Shown here in pieces: positions 19,645 to 27,644 of a DNA stretch of 64,000 nucleotides. Position 1 is the first letter of the stretch, and every line of letters begins with the position of its first letter. Origin of the DNA: Candidatus Aminicenantota bacterium (GTDB lineage Bacteria; Acidobacteriota; Aminicenantia; Aminicenantales; Aminicenantaceae); contig CP070750.1 in assembly GCA_020348385.1 (NCBI GenBank), forward strand, positions 1,986,527 to 2,050,526. Direction: 5' to 3'. The notes below the pieces were generated by a model. That model made no database searches, was not told the DNA's origin, and was given only the letters and a program-made list of their open reading frames with translations. The position numbers and the translations under genes are program-made.

Positions 19645-20516
19645 GGAGTCAGGAAATTCGATTTAGCAACAGAAAGAGTGTGGTAGGCTTCCGACAGAGA
19701 ACCAACTCCTAAAACACAAGATCCAATATTCTTATCCGATAGATAGGGAAAAGCCTCCTCAGGATTAAGTCTTCCCCCAGCCAAAACTTTTTTGGCGATG
19801 ATATAATAGTCTGTTTTTTCCAATAGCTTTTCACATTCCTCCTGGGACGGTTTCATGATAAAACCTTTTTTGTTAAAGGAAGCCAAAATCGGCATGTTGA
19901 TATTCCACTCCAGGAGTTTGGGAAGCAGGGTGCCGAAGTTGTGAGTGGCCAGAATGGGCTGGGCCTTATAGCGTTCTCGGACTAAGTCTTGGTAGACATC
20001 AAAAATTTCCCTGTTGTCAGAAGAAAGGGCCAAGTCTGTTACCTGACCATGAAGAATGACTCCCTTAACGTTGTAGGGATGAAAGCTGGCCATCTCGAAA
20101 TCCATAAGATTTGTCAGAAGAGTGAGCAAGTCTTTTGTGATAATCCCTTGGATTTTACGAAGTGCTTTCAATCCCAGGCGGACCTTACGATAAAGATCTA
20201 TTTCCTTGGCCTTGCTAAGGATTGTTCCCAGGACTCCCTTCTCGGTTGATTCCCTGGCGTATTCGTAAGCGTTGGGGATAACTGCCAGGATCGAAAGTTC
20301 CGAGCTATTTTTAAAATTTTCTAGAGCGGAAAGAATATTCGAGTTGTTGGAGCACATGAAGCTCTTTATACCTAGATTAAAGCTAGCCTCAAGGATGGGA
20401 ATGATATTTTCTTTTTTGCTGAAGAATTCAATATAGTTCTGTGTTTGAGCTCTGGAGAGATAACCCACCCCCTCGAATGCATTGGAGCCAAGAATGATTC
20501 TGTCGATTTTTTCCAT
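19641..20516 (-). CDS. TIM-barrel-like protein, distant aldo/keto-reductase resemblance
   Basis: 291 residues with no firm family assignment. IILGSNAFEGVGYLSR at the N-terminus, GIKSFMCSNNSNI, and SCVLGVGSLSEAYHTL near the end resemble, in order and spacing, the first strand, second strand and phosphate-binding end of aldo/keto reductases. However the usual catalytic Asp/Tyr (GxxxxDTAxxYG) are replaced (GIKSFMCSNN), so reductase activity is unlikely. No signal peptide. It overlaps by 1 bp the start of the second Gfo/Idh paralogue upstream, so the two proteins are co-translated and perhaps work together. Substrate unknown; probably sugar-related from context. Confidence 0.6.
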   Translation of the reverse strand: MEKIDRIILGSNAFEGVGYLSRAQTQNYIEFFSKKENIIPILEASFNLGIKSFMCSNNSNILSALENFKNSSELSILAVIPNAYEYARESTEKGVLGTILSKAKEIDLYRKVRLGLKALRKIQGIITKDLLTLLTNLMDFEMASFHPYNVKGVILHGQVTDLALSSDNREIFDVYQDLVRERYKAQPILATHNFGTLLPKLLEWNINMPILASFNKKGFIMKPSQEECEKLLEKTDYYIIAKKVLAGGRLNPEEAFPYLSDKNIGSCVLGVGSLSEAYHTLSVAKSNFLTP

Positions 20517-21535
20517 TATTTAACCTCGCTTAATGATATTTCTGTGTTCGAGTCGATGGAGAGATCAATGGCTTCTATCATCCTCATGATTTCGAGGCCT
20601 TCTTCCCAACTAACGGTCGATTTTTTTTTGTTCGAACAGCTCTTTAAAAAGGAACTGTTCCCTTCAAAATACCCTTCCTCACAAAGATAAAATTTCGAAG
20701 GCGATGGGAGATCTATCCTGTACATGGTGGTCCAGCCCTTATTAAATTCTCCCCTCTTTTTGTAGAGATATAGCTTCAACATGTCCTCAGAAATGTCCAA
20801 GGTTCCCCCAGTTCCTTCCAAAGAGATTTTTACTGCGGGTTTTTGAAATCCCGGACGATTCCATGATAGATCAACAAGCCCCATCAGGTCGGAAGAGTGA
20901 TCCAGGATCAAAAAGCTCCCTCTCCTGCCAGAAGCGAATCTGCCAAAGGCTTTCGCATACAGGCTCTTCACAGGGCCGAACAGCCAGTAGATTAGGTGAA
21001 GAAAAGATGATGTCCTGTTCGCGACAAGGCTCTCATAATTACGAGAAGCTGGGGGTAGGGTGTAGTGCATAGAAGCTCTGTATCTTTTAACCTTATCGAG
21101 GTTGCCACTTTCGAATAAAGCCTTGGCCTTCTGGAAAAGAACCTTGAAGGGGGAATAGTAGCCGAGAGAGAAAACATTTTTTTTGTGCGATGCCAAATTC
21201 ACCATCTGCTTGGCAGAAGTGAAAGAATCAGCCAAAGGATTTTCAACAAAGATGTTCATGTCTTTTTCGATCAGTCGAGTAACCAGGGGAAGATGTGTGC
21301 TGTCGGGCGTGCAGATAAAAATGGTGTTCAAATCAACTTTTTCCAGCATTTCAACTATATCCGAAAAAAAAGCTATGTTCGGGTAGAAAATTTTCATAAG
21401 GGAGAGGGTTTGTTCGTCCGAATCACAGGCTGCTTTCCATTCGGCCTTGGGATTTATATTTGCCAAGGAAGCATGCAAAATTCCTTTTTTCCCAAATCCT
21501 ATGATTCCGACCTTCAATTTTTTTTGTGATGACAT
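20516..21535 (-). CDS. Catalytically altered Gfo/Idh/MocA paralogue
   Basis: 339 residues from ATG 21535 (MSSQKKLKVGIIGFG); upstream in-frame codons overlap the radical SAM gene and are rejected. The Rossmann motif GIIGFGKKG and IFICTPDSTHLP are kept, but EKP has become E98-N99-P100 and the GGGxxxDxxxH region reads SLVANRTSSFLH, losing both Asp and His. Clear homology to the 18604 protein persists to the C-terminus (GWTTMYRIDL versus GWTSIHKIDL; VSWEEGLEIMRMIEAI versus VSWNEGLDVQKIIEAV). It therefore looks like a former dehydrogenase kept as a binding or partner subunit. It lies in an operon with radical SAM (32-bp gap) and the TIM-barrel gene. Confidence 0.83.
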   Translation of the reverse strand: MSSQKKLKVGIIGFGKKGILHASLANINPKAEWKAACDSDEQTLSLMKIFYPNIAFFSDIVEMLEKVDLNTIFICTPDSTHLPLVTRLIEKDMNIFVENPLADSFTSAKQMVNLASHKKNVFSLGYYSPFKVLFQKAKALFESGNLDKVKRYRASMHYTLPPASRNYESLVANRTSSFLHLIYWLFGPVKSLYAKAFGRFASGRRGSFLILDHSSDLMGLVDLSWNRPGFQKPAVKISLEGTGGTLDISEDMLKLYLYKKRGEFNKGWTTMYRIDLPSPSKFYLCEEGYFEGNSSFLKSCSNKKKSTVSWEEGLEIMRMIEAIDLSIDSNTEISLSEVK

Positions 21536-21566
21536 AAGTCCAGCTTCCTTGGCCCGGTTTGATGTT

Positions 21567-22544
21567 TCAGGGCATTCTCTTGGTGATGAATTTCCAGAGG
21601 TACTCTTTGGGAACGCCAAAGATCCCCTCTCTCCAAACGCGGTCACAGTTGGAACAAGCCTTGAGTTCCGCGATGCTTCTTTCAGCGAGTTTTTTGCGAA
21701 GGTAGCGCATATTCTCTCCATTCCAGATTTCCAGCAATGAAGAATCCTTCATGTTTCCCACAACGAAATCTCCAAAGAAATCTTGAGTGCAGGGAAGAAC
21801 CGCTCCATCCCAATAGATGACCAAGGCATTCCAGGGAAAAGGACAGACCGTGTAATTTTTCCCTTGCCTCTCTTTTTCTATCTGTCCTGCCCAATTATGC
21901 ATCTCTCTAAACACAATGTTATTCAGAGGTAGATTTTTAAATTGGTCATGAAAGCTCTTTTTAGCTTTCAGATACTCCTGTTTGTCTTTTTGATTGAAAT
22001 TGATGACTTCAATAACGGTGATAGGTTTTTTCGAACGGGTTTTCTTTTTTATCTGTAAAAATCGGACAATGTTCTCCAGAGTTTTATCAAAATTTCCTCC
22101 TATGCGGATTTTCTCGTAGGTTTCTCTATCGTACCCGTCAAATGAGAAGGAGAGGCGGTCAAGTTTGGATCGGATAATTTTGTGCGATACCTCCTCGGAA
22201 AGCAGAGAACCGTTTGTGTGAAGACGGGTGAAAATCCTGTTTTTTTTAGCATAGGAAATGGCCTCAATAAGTTGGGGATGCATGAGCGATTCCCCGCGGT
22301 GAGCCAGGTTGATTTCGAAAACAAAATCTTTGGATTCATCCACGATATTTTTGTACAAGTCAAAATCCATGAAACCCCTGTCTTCCTTTCGGAGGTCTTT
22401 ATTGGGGCACATTATACACTTGTAGTTACAATAGCTTGTGAGTTCTACCCAGAGTCGAACCGGCAAATAGGGAAGCGAAGGGGACTTTTTACGATAGTGA
22501 TGGACCAGTTTGATCAATCGAGGCCAGTAATTGAGTGGATTCAT
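21567..22544 (-). CDS. Radical SAM protein with SPASM C-terminal domain
   Basis: 325 residues from ATG 22544. The ATG at 22571 lies inside the -10 box and cannot be the start. The radical SAM cluster motif CNYKCIMC (CxxxCxxC, about residues 43-50) binds the 4Fe-4S that cleaves SAM. A C-terminal SPASM-type region supplies further Cys ligands (CPFPW, CTQDFFGDF, CSNCDRVW) for an auxiliary cluster. It belongs to the radical SAM/SPASM group common in glycan and peptide-modification loci; the substrate is not evident. First gene of the unit with the altered Gfo/Idh and the TIM-barrel protein. Confidence 0.88.
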   Translation of the reverse strand: MNPLNYWPRLIKLVHHYRKKSPSLPYLPVRLWVELTSYCNYKCIMCPNKDLRKEDRGFMDFDLYKNIVDESKDFVFEINLAHRGESLMHPQLIEAISYAKKNRIFTRLHTNGSLLSEEVSHKIIRSKLDRLSFSFDGYDRETYEKIRIGGNFDKTLENIVRFLQIKKKTRSKKPITVIEVINFNQKDKQEYLKAKKSFHDQFKNLPLNNIVFREMHNWAGQIEKERQGKNYTVCPFPWNALVIYWDGAVLPCTQDFFGDFVVGNMKDSSLLEIWNGENMRYLRKKLAERSIAELKACSNCDRVWREGIFGVPKEYLWKFITKRMP

Positions 22545-22566
22545 TGTGTTTCCAGAGTTAAGCCAT

Positions 22567-22595
22567 ATCATATATTCTTGGTTTTGCTAAGTCAA
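22567..22595 (-). promoter_or_regulatory. Promoter of the radical SAM-Gfo/Idh-TIM-barrel unit
   Basis: On the minus strand: TTGACT (22590-22595), 17-bp spacer, TATGAT (22567-22572), 22 nt before ATG 22544. It decides the start of the radical SAM gene. Confidence 0.65.
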
Positions 22596-22607
22596 TTTAC
22601 AAAAAGA

Positions 22608-22902
22608 TTAGGTGAGCATTTCCATCTCCATGATACCAAAAGGCTTCATATCGGCTTTTAGGAATGGTTTTGCTTCCGTGAAGATTTCATACGCCATTCC
22701 TTTACCGCCCTTCTCGGTGGCGGTGAACTGTGCCCGTTAACTCCAGGCTCTTCCACTTCAACCTCTGTTCCAGTGATTGCCCGTGTCTCTGATCCATAAG
22801 CAATGTCGTGCTCAATACAGAACCGCCGTTTGACTTTGTCAGATTCCCTCGAAGAACGGTAGGCTTGTCTAAATCTTCAATGGTCGCTTCAACCATCCCC
22901 AA
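22608..22902 (-). pseudogene. Probable decayed gene fragment, family unknown
   Basis: The 423-bp stretch 22545-22967 holds no intact gene. A minus-strand frame of 66 codons (22702-22902, from ATG 22902) stops where a second frame becomes protein-like and runs to TAA at 22608-22610 (FTATEKGGKGMAYEIFTEAK, then a short tail). Joining them by a single-base shift near 22730 would give a continuous protein of about 95 residues. I do not recognise the family and the shift may be fortuitous. Confidence 0.3.
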
Positions 22903-22967
22903 AAGCCCTATGTATCAAGGAAATGGAAATGCTACCAGAGATGAGGAAGGTCGAGATTAATGCAAGG

Positions 22968-23939
22968 TCACGAAAGCCAACCATGATCGCGATACCAGGA
23001 GATTGCATTCTGCATTCCCCCTCGAAAATCCGTCTTGGGCGAGTAACCCAGCTCCTTCATTGCCTTTTGGCTAGATAGAGGTTTAGGGTGGATAAAAAAG
23101 CCCAATTTCCCGACTGAAAGCGGCGCTTCTCTTTTAAAAAGGGAAAAGGCCTTTTCTAGGGACCAGGCCGCGACTTTCACCGGAAGAAGCGGGAGCGAAA
23201 AGCGCGGAATTTTTACACCCACGGCCTCCGCGATAATATTGGTGGTATCCTTCACGGTCAAGACTTCTGGTCCTGCCAGATGAAAAATTTCTCCTCTTTT
23301 GGATTTCTCTGCACAGAGCAACACGCCATCGATGAGGTCCTGTATGTACACAGGAGTCAACCGGGTGTTTCCTTTTGTTACCAAGATAAAACGTTTTTTT
23401 GCCACCGCTTTTATGAGTTTGAATGTGCGCTTATCCCCTGGACCATAGGCCCATCCGGGTCTCACAACCACAACATTCATGCCTTTTTTCGCAAAGCTAA
23501 GAGCTGCTCTTTCACCCTCGAGTTTCGTTCTATCGTACACATCGATGGGATGCACAGGATAATCTTCTCCAACGGCTTTGTTTTCCTTCACAGAGCCCAG
23601 CACTCCGCCTGAGCCGAAATGTATAATTCTTTTGACATCTGCCTCTTGAGCGGCCTCCAGGATGTTCTTTGTCCCTTGTGCGTTGATTTGGATAAACTCG
23701 TTTTTGCTAATTTGCGAAGCTCCCAGCGCAGCTGCCAGGTGAAAAAGCACATCCGTTCCCCTCAACATGTCTTTAAGAGGAAGGGAATTGCTGATGTCTC
23801 CCCTGAAAACCTGGATTCGTTCTTGATCCGGCAAACTTCGTTTGTGGAGGAGAACCCGGACCTGCCATTTTTGTCGAAGGAGTTCTTCGACGAGATGGGT
23901 GCCGATAAATCCTGACGCGCCGGTGATAAAAGCTTTCAT
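22968..23939 (-). CDS. Extended SDR NAD(P)-dependent epimerase/dehydratase
   Basis: 323 residues. N-terminal TGASGFIGTHL (GxxGxxG, residues 7-17), FHLAAA, and YDRTKLEGE containing the YxxxK active site (about residues 145-149), with a preceding GSGG in the Ser position. These define the extended SDR family, which acts on nucleotide sugars (epimerases, dehydratases, reductases) or, in a related branch, steroid-like and phenylpropanoid substrates. It is the last gene of a three-gene minus-strand run (GT2, GT4, SDR; 3-bp gap to GT4), so a nucleotide-sugar role in the glycan locus is most likely. Confidence 0.88.
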   Translation of the reverse strand: MKAFITGASGFIGTHLVEELLRQKWQVRVLLHKRSLPDQERIQVFRGDISNSLPLKDMLRGTDVLFHLAAALGASQISKNEFIQINAQGTKNILEAAQEADVKRIIHFGSGGVLGSVKENKAVGEDYPVHPIDVYDRTKLEGERAALSFAKKGMNVVVVRPGWAYGPGDKRTFKLIKAVAKKRFILVTKGNTRLTPVYIQDLIDGVLLCAEKSKRGEIFHLAGPEVLTVKDTTNIIAEAVGVKIPRFSLPLLPVKVAAWSLEKAFSLFKREAPLSVGKLGFFIHPKPLSSQKAMKELGYSPKTDFRGGMQNAISWYRDHGWLS

Positions 23940-23942
23940 GAT

Positions 23943-25121
23943 TCAGGACGCCTTATTTTTATTGCCTGTGCAGGCTTTTTGGAGTGCCTCGGTCATTTTT
24001 TTGTTGTAATTATCCATGGTATAGTCTTTTTCTGCCATGTCTCTAGCCATATGGGCTCTCTCGATCGCTCGTTTATCATTTAGAGCGAAAAGAATACCTT
24101 GAGCGAAGCTTTCTGGGTTTGGCTGGGCAAGAACGGCAATTTTTCCGTTCAGAACCTGAGAATGGGTCCAAAGGTTTGTGGCAACAATCGGTTTTCCGGA
24201 TTTGAGGAAAGAATAGATTTTCAGTGGAGTGTTTGTGCCCGCCGTTCGCGGAGAAACCAATACATCGGCCATCGCTATGTACAGCGGGACTTCCGAAGGA
24301 GCGACCTGTCCTGTGAAAAACACCCTATCAGAAATAGAAAGTTCTGAGGCCTTTTTTTTCATCTCGTCCACATGAGATGGGATTCCTCCGACCAAGAGAA
24401 AAACCGCTGCCTTTTCATCCAAAGTTGCGCAGGCATCGAGAAAAAGGGGAATCCCTTGATAATCTTCGAAATTTCCTGTGTAAAGGACAATTTTTTGCTC
24501 GGGGGTAGCAAACTTTGATCGCTCCTGTTCTATACGGCTCTCGGAGTATCCCGGGTGATCGAAATCCAAAAAATTTTCGATAAGAGTGGCCTTGTGATTG
24601 ACCTTTTCCTTTTCGAGTTTTTGCAATAGGTCCATGCAGATTACGATGATGCTTTGCGAGTTTCTTAGGACATAACGTTCCAATGCCGAAAAGATACTCT
24701 TGAGAAATTTTGAGCGGGAAAACCGAAAATTTTCCAGTTGTTGGGGAAGGCTGGAATGCATGTCATAAAGATGAGGAATTTTTTTTAGCTTTGCCAGGGC
24801 TGTCCCAAACCACGAGGCTTCTTCGTGGGAAAAGATGATATCATAGCGTTTTGATATCAAGAGGCGGATGGACTTGCAAAGGAGCAAAAGGTCCAGGGGA
24901 ATTTTGGTAAAAGAGGGACCTACCTTGATTTTTTTGATAAAAAAGATAGAGGGGATCCTGTGAATTTTCAGATTGCGGAAGTTTTTGTCCTCTCCCAAAT
25001 GATAGGTCACAAGGTCAACTTCATGACCCAGCTCGGCCAGGGCTAGAAGCCGGAAGTAAACGCTGATGGGTGTGCCTCGGGGCTGGAAAAAGGGTTCGGG
25101 GGCGAGCATCAGAATTTTCAT
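23943..25121 (-). CDS. GT4 family (GT-B fold) glycosyltransferase
   Basis: 392 residues. N-terminal acceptor domain begins MKILMLAPEPFFQPRGTPISVY with the glycine-rich loop of GT4 enzymes. The C-terminal donor domain shows VLYTGNFEDYQGIPLFLDA, RVFFTGQV, VLVSPRTAGTNTPLKIYSFLKSGKPIVATN, the GT4 nucleotide-sugar site with the usual E-x7-E glutamates partly changed (PRTAGTNTPLKIYSF). It is a retaining transferase that would add a sugar to a lipid-linked glycan at the cytoplasmic face. The gene is 24 bp downstream of the GT2 gene. Confidence 0.9.
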   Translation of the reverse strand: MKILMLAPEPFFQPRGTPISVYFRLLALAELGHEVDLVTYHLGEDKNFRNLKIHRIPSIFFIKKIKVGPSFTKIPLDLLLLCKSIRLLISKRYDIIFSHEEASWFGTALAKLKKIPHLYDMHSSLPQQLENFRFSRSKFLKSIFSALERYVLRNSQSIIVICMDLLQKLEKEKVNHKATLIENFLDFDHPGYSESRIEQERSKFATPEQKIVLYTGNFEDYQGIPLFLDACATLDEKAAVFLLVGGIPSHVDEMKKKASELSISDRVFFTGQVAPSEVPLYIAMADVLVSPRTAGTNTPLKIYSFLKSGKPIVATNLWTHSQVLNGKIAVLAQPNPESFAQGILFALNDKRAIERAHMARDMAEKDYTMDNYNKKMTEALQKACTGNKNKAS

Positions 25122-25145
25122 GATGATGATACGTTCAAAAGTATA

Positions 25146-26120
25146 TCAGTCTTCCTCGGATTCAGCCTGGATTATATCGCGTATAAAGTAGATCCTTTTT
25201 TCTGTAGATTCATGATAAGCACGAACCACGATTTCGGCCAAAAGACCCAGTGTGATGAATTGAATCCCGATGACAATAAGCAGAATGGCGAGAAAGAGTA
25301 ACGGACGTCCACTGATGCCCTCCAAACGGATGAGGCGCACATAGGCCAGCCAGAGGCCAAGGATTCCTCCGATGATTCCGCTGATCAAGCCGATAATTCC
25401 GAATATCTGCAACGGTCGTGTTGAATAACTCAGCAAAAATTTGACCGTCAAAAGGTCCAATATAACTTTGGGGAACCTCCACACACTGTATTTGGATTTG
25501 CCATGACGGCGCTTCCGGTGATTCACTTTGACCTCTGCGATGGATACACCAACATTGCTGACAATCGCCGGAATGAACCGGTGCAGCTCCCCGTACAGTT
25601 TGATGTGTTTTATGATTTCTCGGCGGAAGGCTTTCAATGTGCAGCCGTAATCATGGAGCTTTACCCGAGTCATCCTCGATATCAACCAGTTGGCTAGGAT
25701 CGAGGGGAGACGGCGGGTGATAAAACGATCTTTCCTTTTTGCTCTCCACCCGCTGACAAGATCATAACCTTCTTCGATCTTTGCGATCAGAAGACCAAAA
25801 TCTTGAGGATCATTCTGCAAATCGGCATCCAGGGTGATGATGATGTTTCCGCGAGCATGGTCGAATCCAGCCGAAAGTGCTGCGGTTTGGCCAAAGTTTT
25901 TCCGCAGCTGGATGATCCGAATCCGGGAATCCTTTTTCAAGAGTTGTTTGCAAACGAGAAAGGATTCGTCCATGCTCCCATCATCCACGAATATGATTTC
26001 GTAGGACTTTTTCATGTTTTGGCAGGCCTTGGTGATTTCTCTGTGGAGTTCAGGCAGATTGGTGGCCTCGTTAAAGACTGGGATGACAAGGGAAAGATCG
26101 CGGTTTTCTTCTGTTGACAT
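25146..26120 (-). CDS. GT2 glycosyltransferase with two C-terminal membrane helices (ArnC/GtrB-like)
   Basis: 324 residues from ATG 26120 (MSTEENRDLSLVIPVFNE); an upstream extension to 26270 has low-complexity, non-family sequence. GT-A motifs: SLVIPVFNEATN, IIFVDDGSMDES, ITLDADLQNDPQD (DxD). After the catalytic domain two membrane helices follow (about residues 228-255 and 268-295). This architecture matches GtrB/ArnC-type enzymes that transfer a sugar to undecaprenyl phosphate. It probably initiates or supplies a lipid-linked sugar in this locus. A TATATT box lies 7 nt before the ATG. Confidence 0.9.
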   Translation of the reverse strand: MSTEENRDLSLVIPVFNEATNLPELHREITKACQNMKKSYEIIFVDDGSMDESFLVCKQLLKKDSRIRIIQLRKNFGQTAALSAGFDHARGNIIITLDADLQNDPQDFGLLIAKIEEGYDLVSGWRAKRKDRFITRRLPSILANWLISRMTRVKLHDYGCTLKAFRREIIKHIKLYGELHRFIPAIVSNVGVSIAEVKVNHRKRRHGKSKYSVWRFPKVILDLLTVKFLLSYSTRPLQIFGIIGLISGIIGGILGLWLAYVRLIRLEGISGRPLLFLAILLIVIGIQFITLGLLAEIVVRAYHESTEKRIYFIRDIIQAESEED

Positions 26121-26263
26121 CCCCGCCAATATATCATAAATGGCCCAATGAAAAAAGAGTTTGTCTGACGAGCGACTGTAAAATAAAATTGCGATAATCG
26201 GCAAAGGGAATCCATCGCGTTTGCGTTTGTGCGATTTGTGGACGGCATCTCTTTTATCCGAAA

Positions 26264-26292
26264 TTGACAAGTTTGAGGTTATATTTTAGAAT
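26264..26292 (+). promoter_or_regulatory. Promoter of the receiver-domain gene
   Basis: TTGACA (26264-26269), 17-bp spacer, TAGAAT (26287-26292), 12 nt before ATG 26305. The predicted leader is about 5-7 nt and there is no Shine-Dalgarno. Confidence 0.7.
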
Positions 26293-26304
26293 GAGAAAAC
26301 CAAA

Positions 26305-26766
26305 ATGTCGGAACAGAAAATATTGATCGTTGACTATGACGCCAAAAGTTTAGAGAATATGACAGATTTATTTTCTACCTACAAACTGGAAATTATCACG
26401 GCGGCTGATGGCCAAGAGGCCTATGAAAAGTTTAAATCAGAAAAACCCAACCTGATTCTTCTTGAGGCGATGCTCCCTAAACTCCATGGTTTCGATCTTA
26501 CCCAGAAGATCTATAAGGAAACAAAAGGAAGAGTCCCGATTGTCATTGTGACTGGTTTGTACAAAGGTACTCAGTACAGGAATGAAGCCATGCGGTCTTT
26601 TGGCGCTGCCGATTATTTTGAAAAACCTTTCGACAATGAAAAACTCGTTAAGTCTGTTTTAAACTTGCTTCATGACGAGATGGACATCCAAGAAGATCTC
26701 CCTGACCCAGAATCGGTCCTCGAACTTCTTGCGGATGATGATGAAGGCAAAGATTCCACATCTTGA
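26305..26766 (+). CDS. Orphan receiver-domain protein with altered phosphorylation site
   Basis: 153 residues: a single CheY-like receiver (about residues 4-122) plus a short acidic tail. Thr83 (IVTG) and Lys107 (FEKPF) of the switch are kept. The phosphoacceptor Asp is replaced by Glu54 (LILLEAMLP), and one of the two acidic metal ligands is Tyr11 (VDYDA instead of VDDD). It should therefore not be phosphorylated normally; Glu at this position often mimics the active state. No output domain and no kinase gene nearby. Target unknown. Confidence 0.85.
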   Translation: MSEQKILIVDYDAKSLENMTDLFSTYKLEIITAADGQEAYEKFKSEKPNLILLEAMLPKLHGFDLTQKIYKETKGRVPIVIVTGLYKGTQYRNEAMRSFGAADYFEKPFDNEKLVKSVLNLLHDEMDIQEDLPDPESVLELLADDDEGKDSTS

Positions 26767-26794
26767 AAATCAGAAATTTCTGTGGGAATAGGGG

Positions 26795-26823
26795 TTGACA
26801 TCTGTCTAAAATAGGTTTATTCC
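26795..26823 (+). promoter_or_regulatory. Possible promoter of accD-folC
   Basis: Perfect TTGACA (26795-26800), 17-bp spacer, poor -10 TATTCC (26818-26823), 23 nt before ATG 26847. Confidence 0.35.
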
Positions 26824-26846
26824 AAGATGCAGGAACAGGAACTTCA

Positions 26847-27644
26847 ATGACCGGAATATGGACCCGATGTAACAACTGTCGGCGAATTCTCTACAAGCAG
26901 GACATCCTGGATAATCTGTTCATCTGTCCGGAATGTCGTTTTCATTTCCGGCTTTCAGCCATAGACAGACTTAACATGCTTTTTGACATTGGGCAGTATG
27001 AGCTGGTGGATCAAAATATTTTTCCCGAGGATCCGCTTGCTTTTAAAGACACCAAATCCTATGCTGTCCGGCTGAAGGAAAACATAAAAAAAACCGGTCT
27101 TTCCGATGCGGTCTTGAATGCGGTCGGCATGATGGACGGGATAAGGGTTATCATGAGCGCTATGGAGTTTGCCTTCATGGGAGGGAGCATGGGATCGGTT
27201 GTGGGAGAGAAAATCACCCTGGCTTTCGAAAGAGCGCTCGAGGAAAACATACCTGCTATTGTGATCTCCAGCTCTGGAGGAGCTCGGATGCAGGAGGGAG
27301 TCCTATCTCTAATGCAACTGATGAAAACCAGTTCGGCCATCGCAAGCCTGGATAAGGCCGGTATCCCCTACATCTCGATCCTTACCGATCCCACTACGGG
27401 TGGAGTGACGGCAAGCTATGCGATGTTGGGGGATATCAACATCGCTGAACCCAATTCGCTGATCGGTTTTGCTGGGCCTCGGGTCATCGAGCAAACGATC
27501 AAAGAAAAGCTTCCCAAGGGATTCCAACGCTCGGAGTTTCTCCTCCATCACGGCATGCTGGATGATGTGGTGGAGCGGAGAAATCTGCGCTCTTACATCA
27601 TTCGGGTTCTTCGCCTATTCCTGAACAAGCCGCGTGCAGAATGA
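26847..27644 (+). CDS. accD: Acetyl-CoA carboxylase carboxyltransferase, beta subunit
   Basis: 265 residues. Zinc ribbon with C8-x2-C11 and C27-x2-C30, then the crotonase-type carboxyltransferase core: GSMGSVVGEKITLAFERAL, VISSSGGARMQEGVLSLMQ (oxyanion/acetyl-CoA site), LTDPTTGGVTASYAMLGD, and IGFAGPRVIEQTI. With AccA it transfers CO2 from biotin-BCCP to acetyl-CoA to give malonyl-CoA, the first step of fatty-acid synthesis. accA is not in the window. It overlaps folC by 4 bp (ATGA), the common accD-folC arrangement. Confidence 0.97.
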   Translation: MTGIWTRCNNCRRILYKQDILDNLFICPECRFHFRLSAIDRLNMLFDIGQYELVDQNIFPEDPLAFKDTKSYAVRLKENIKKTGLSDAVLNAVGMMDGIRVIMSAMEFAFMGGSMGSVVGEKITLAFERALEENIPAIVISSSGGARMQEGVLSLMQLMKTSSAIASLDKAGIPYISILTDPTTGGVTASYAMLGDINIAEPNSLIGFAGPRVIEQTIKEKLPKGFQRSEFLLHHGMLDDVVERRNLRSYIIRVLRLFLNKPRAE

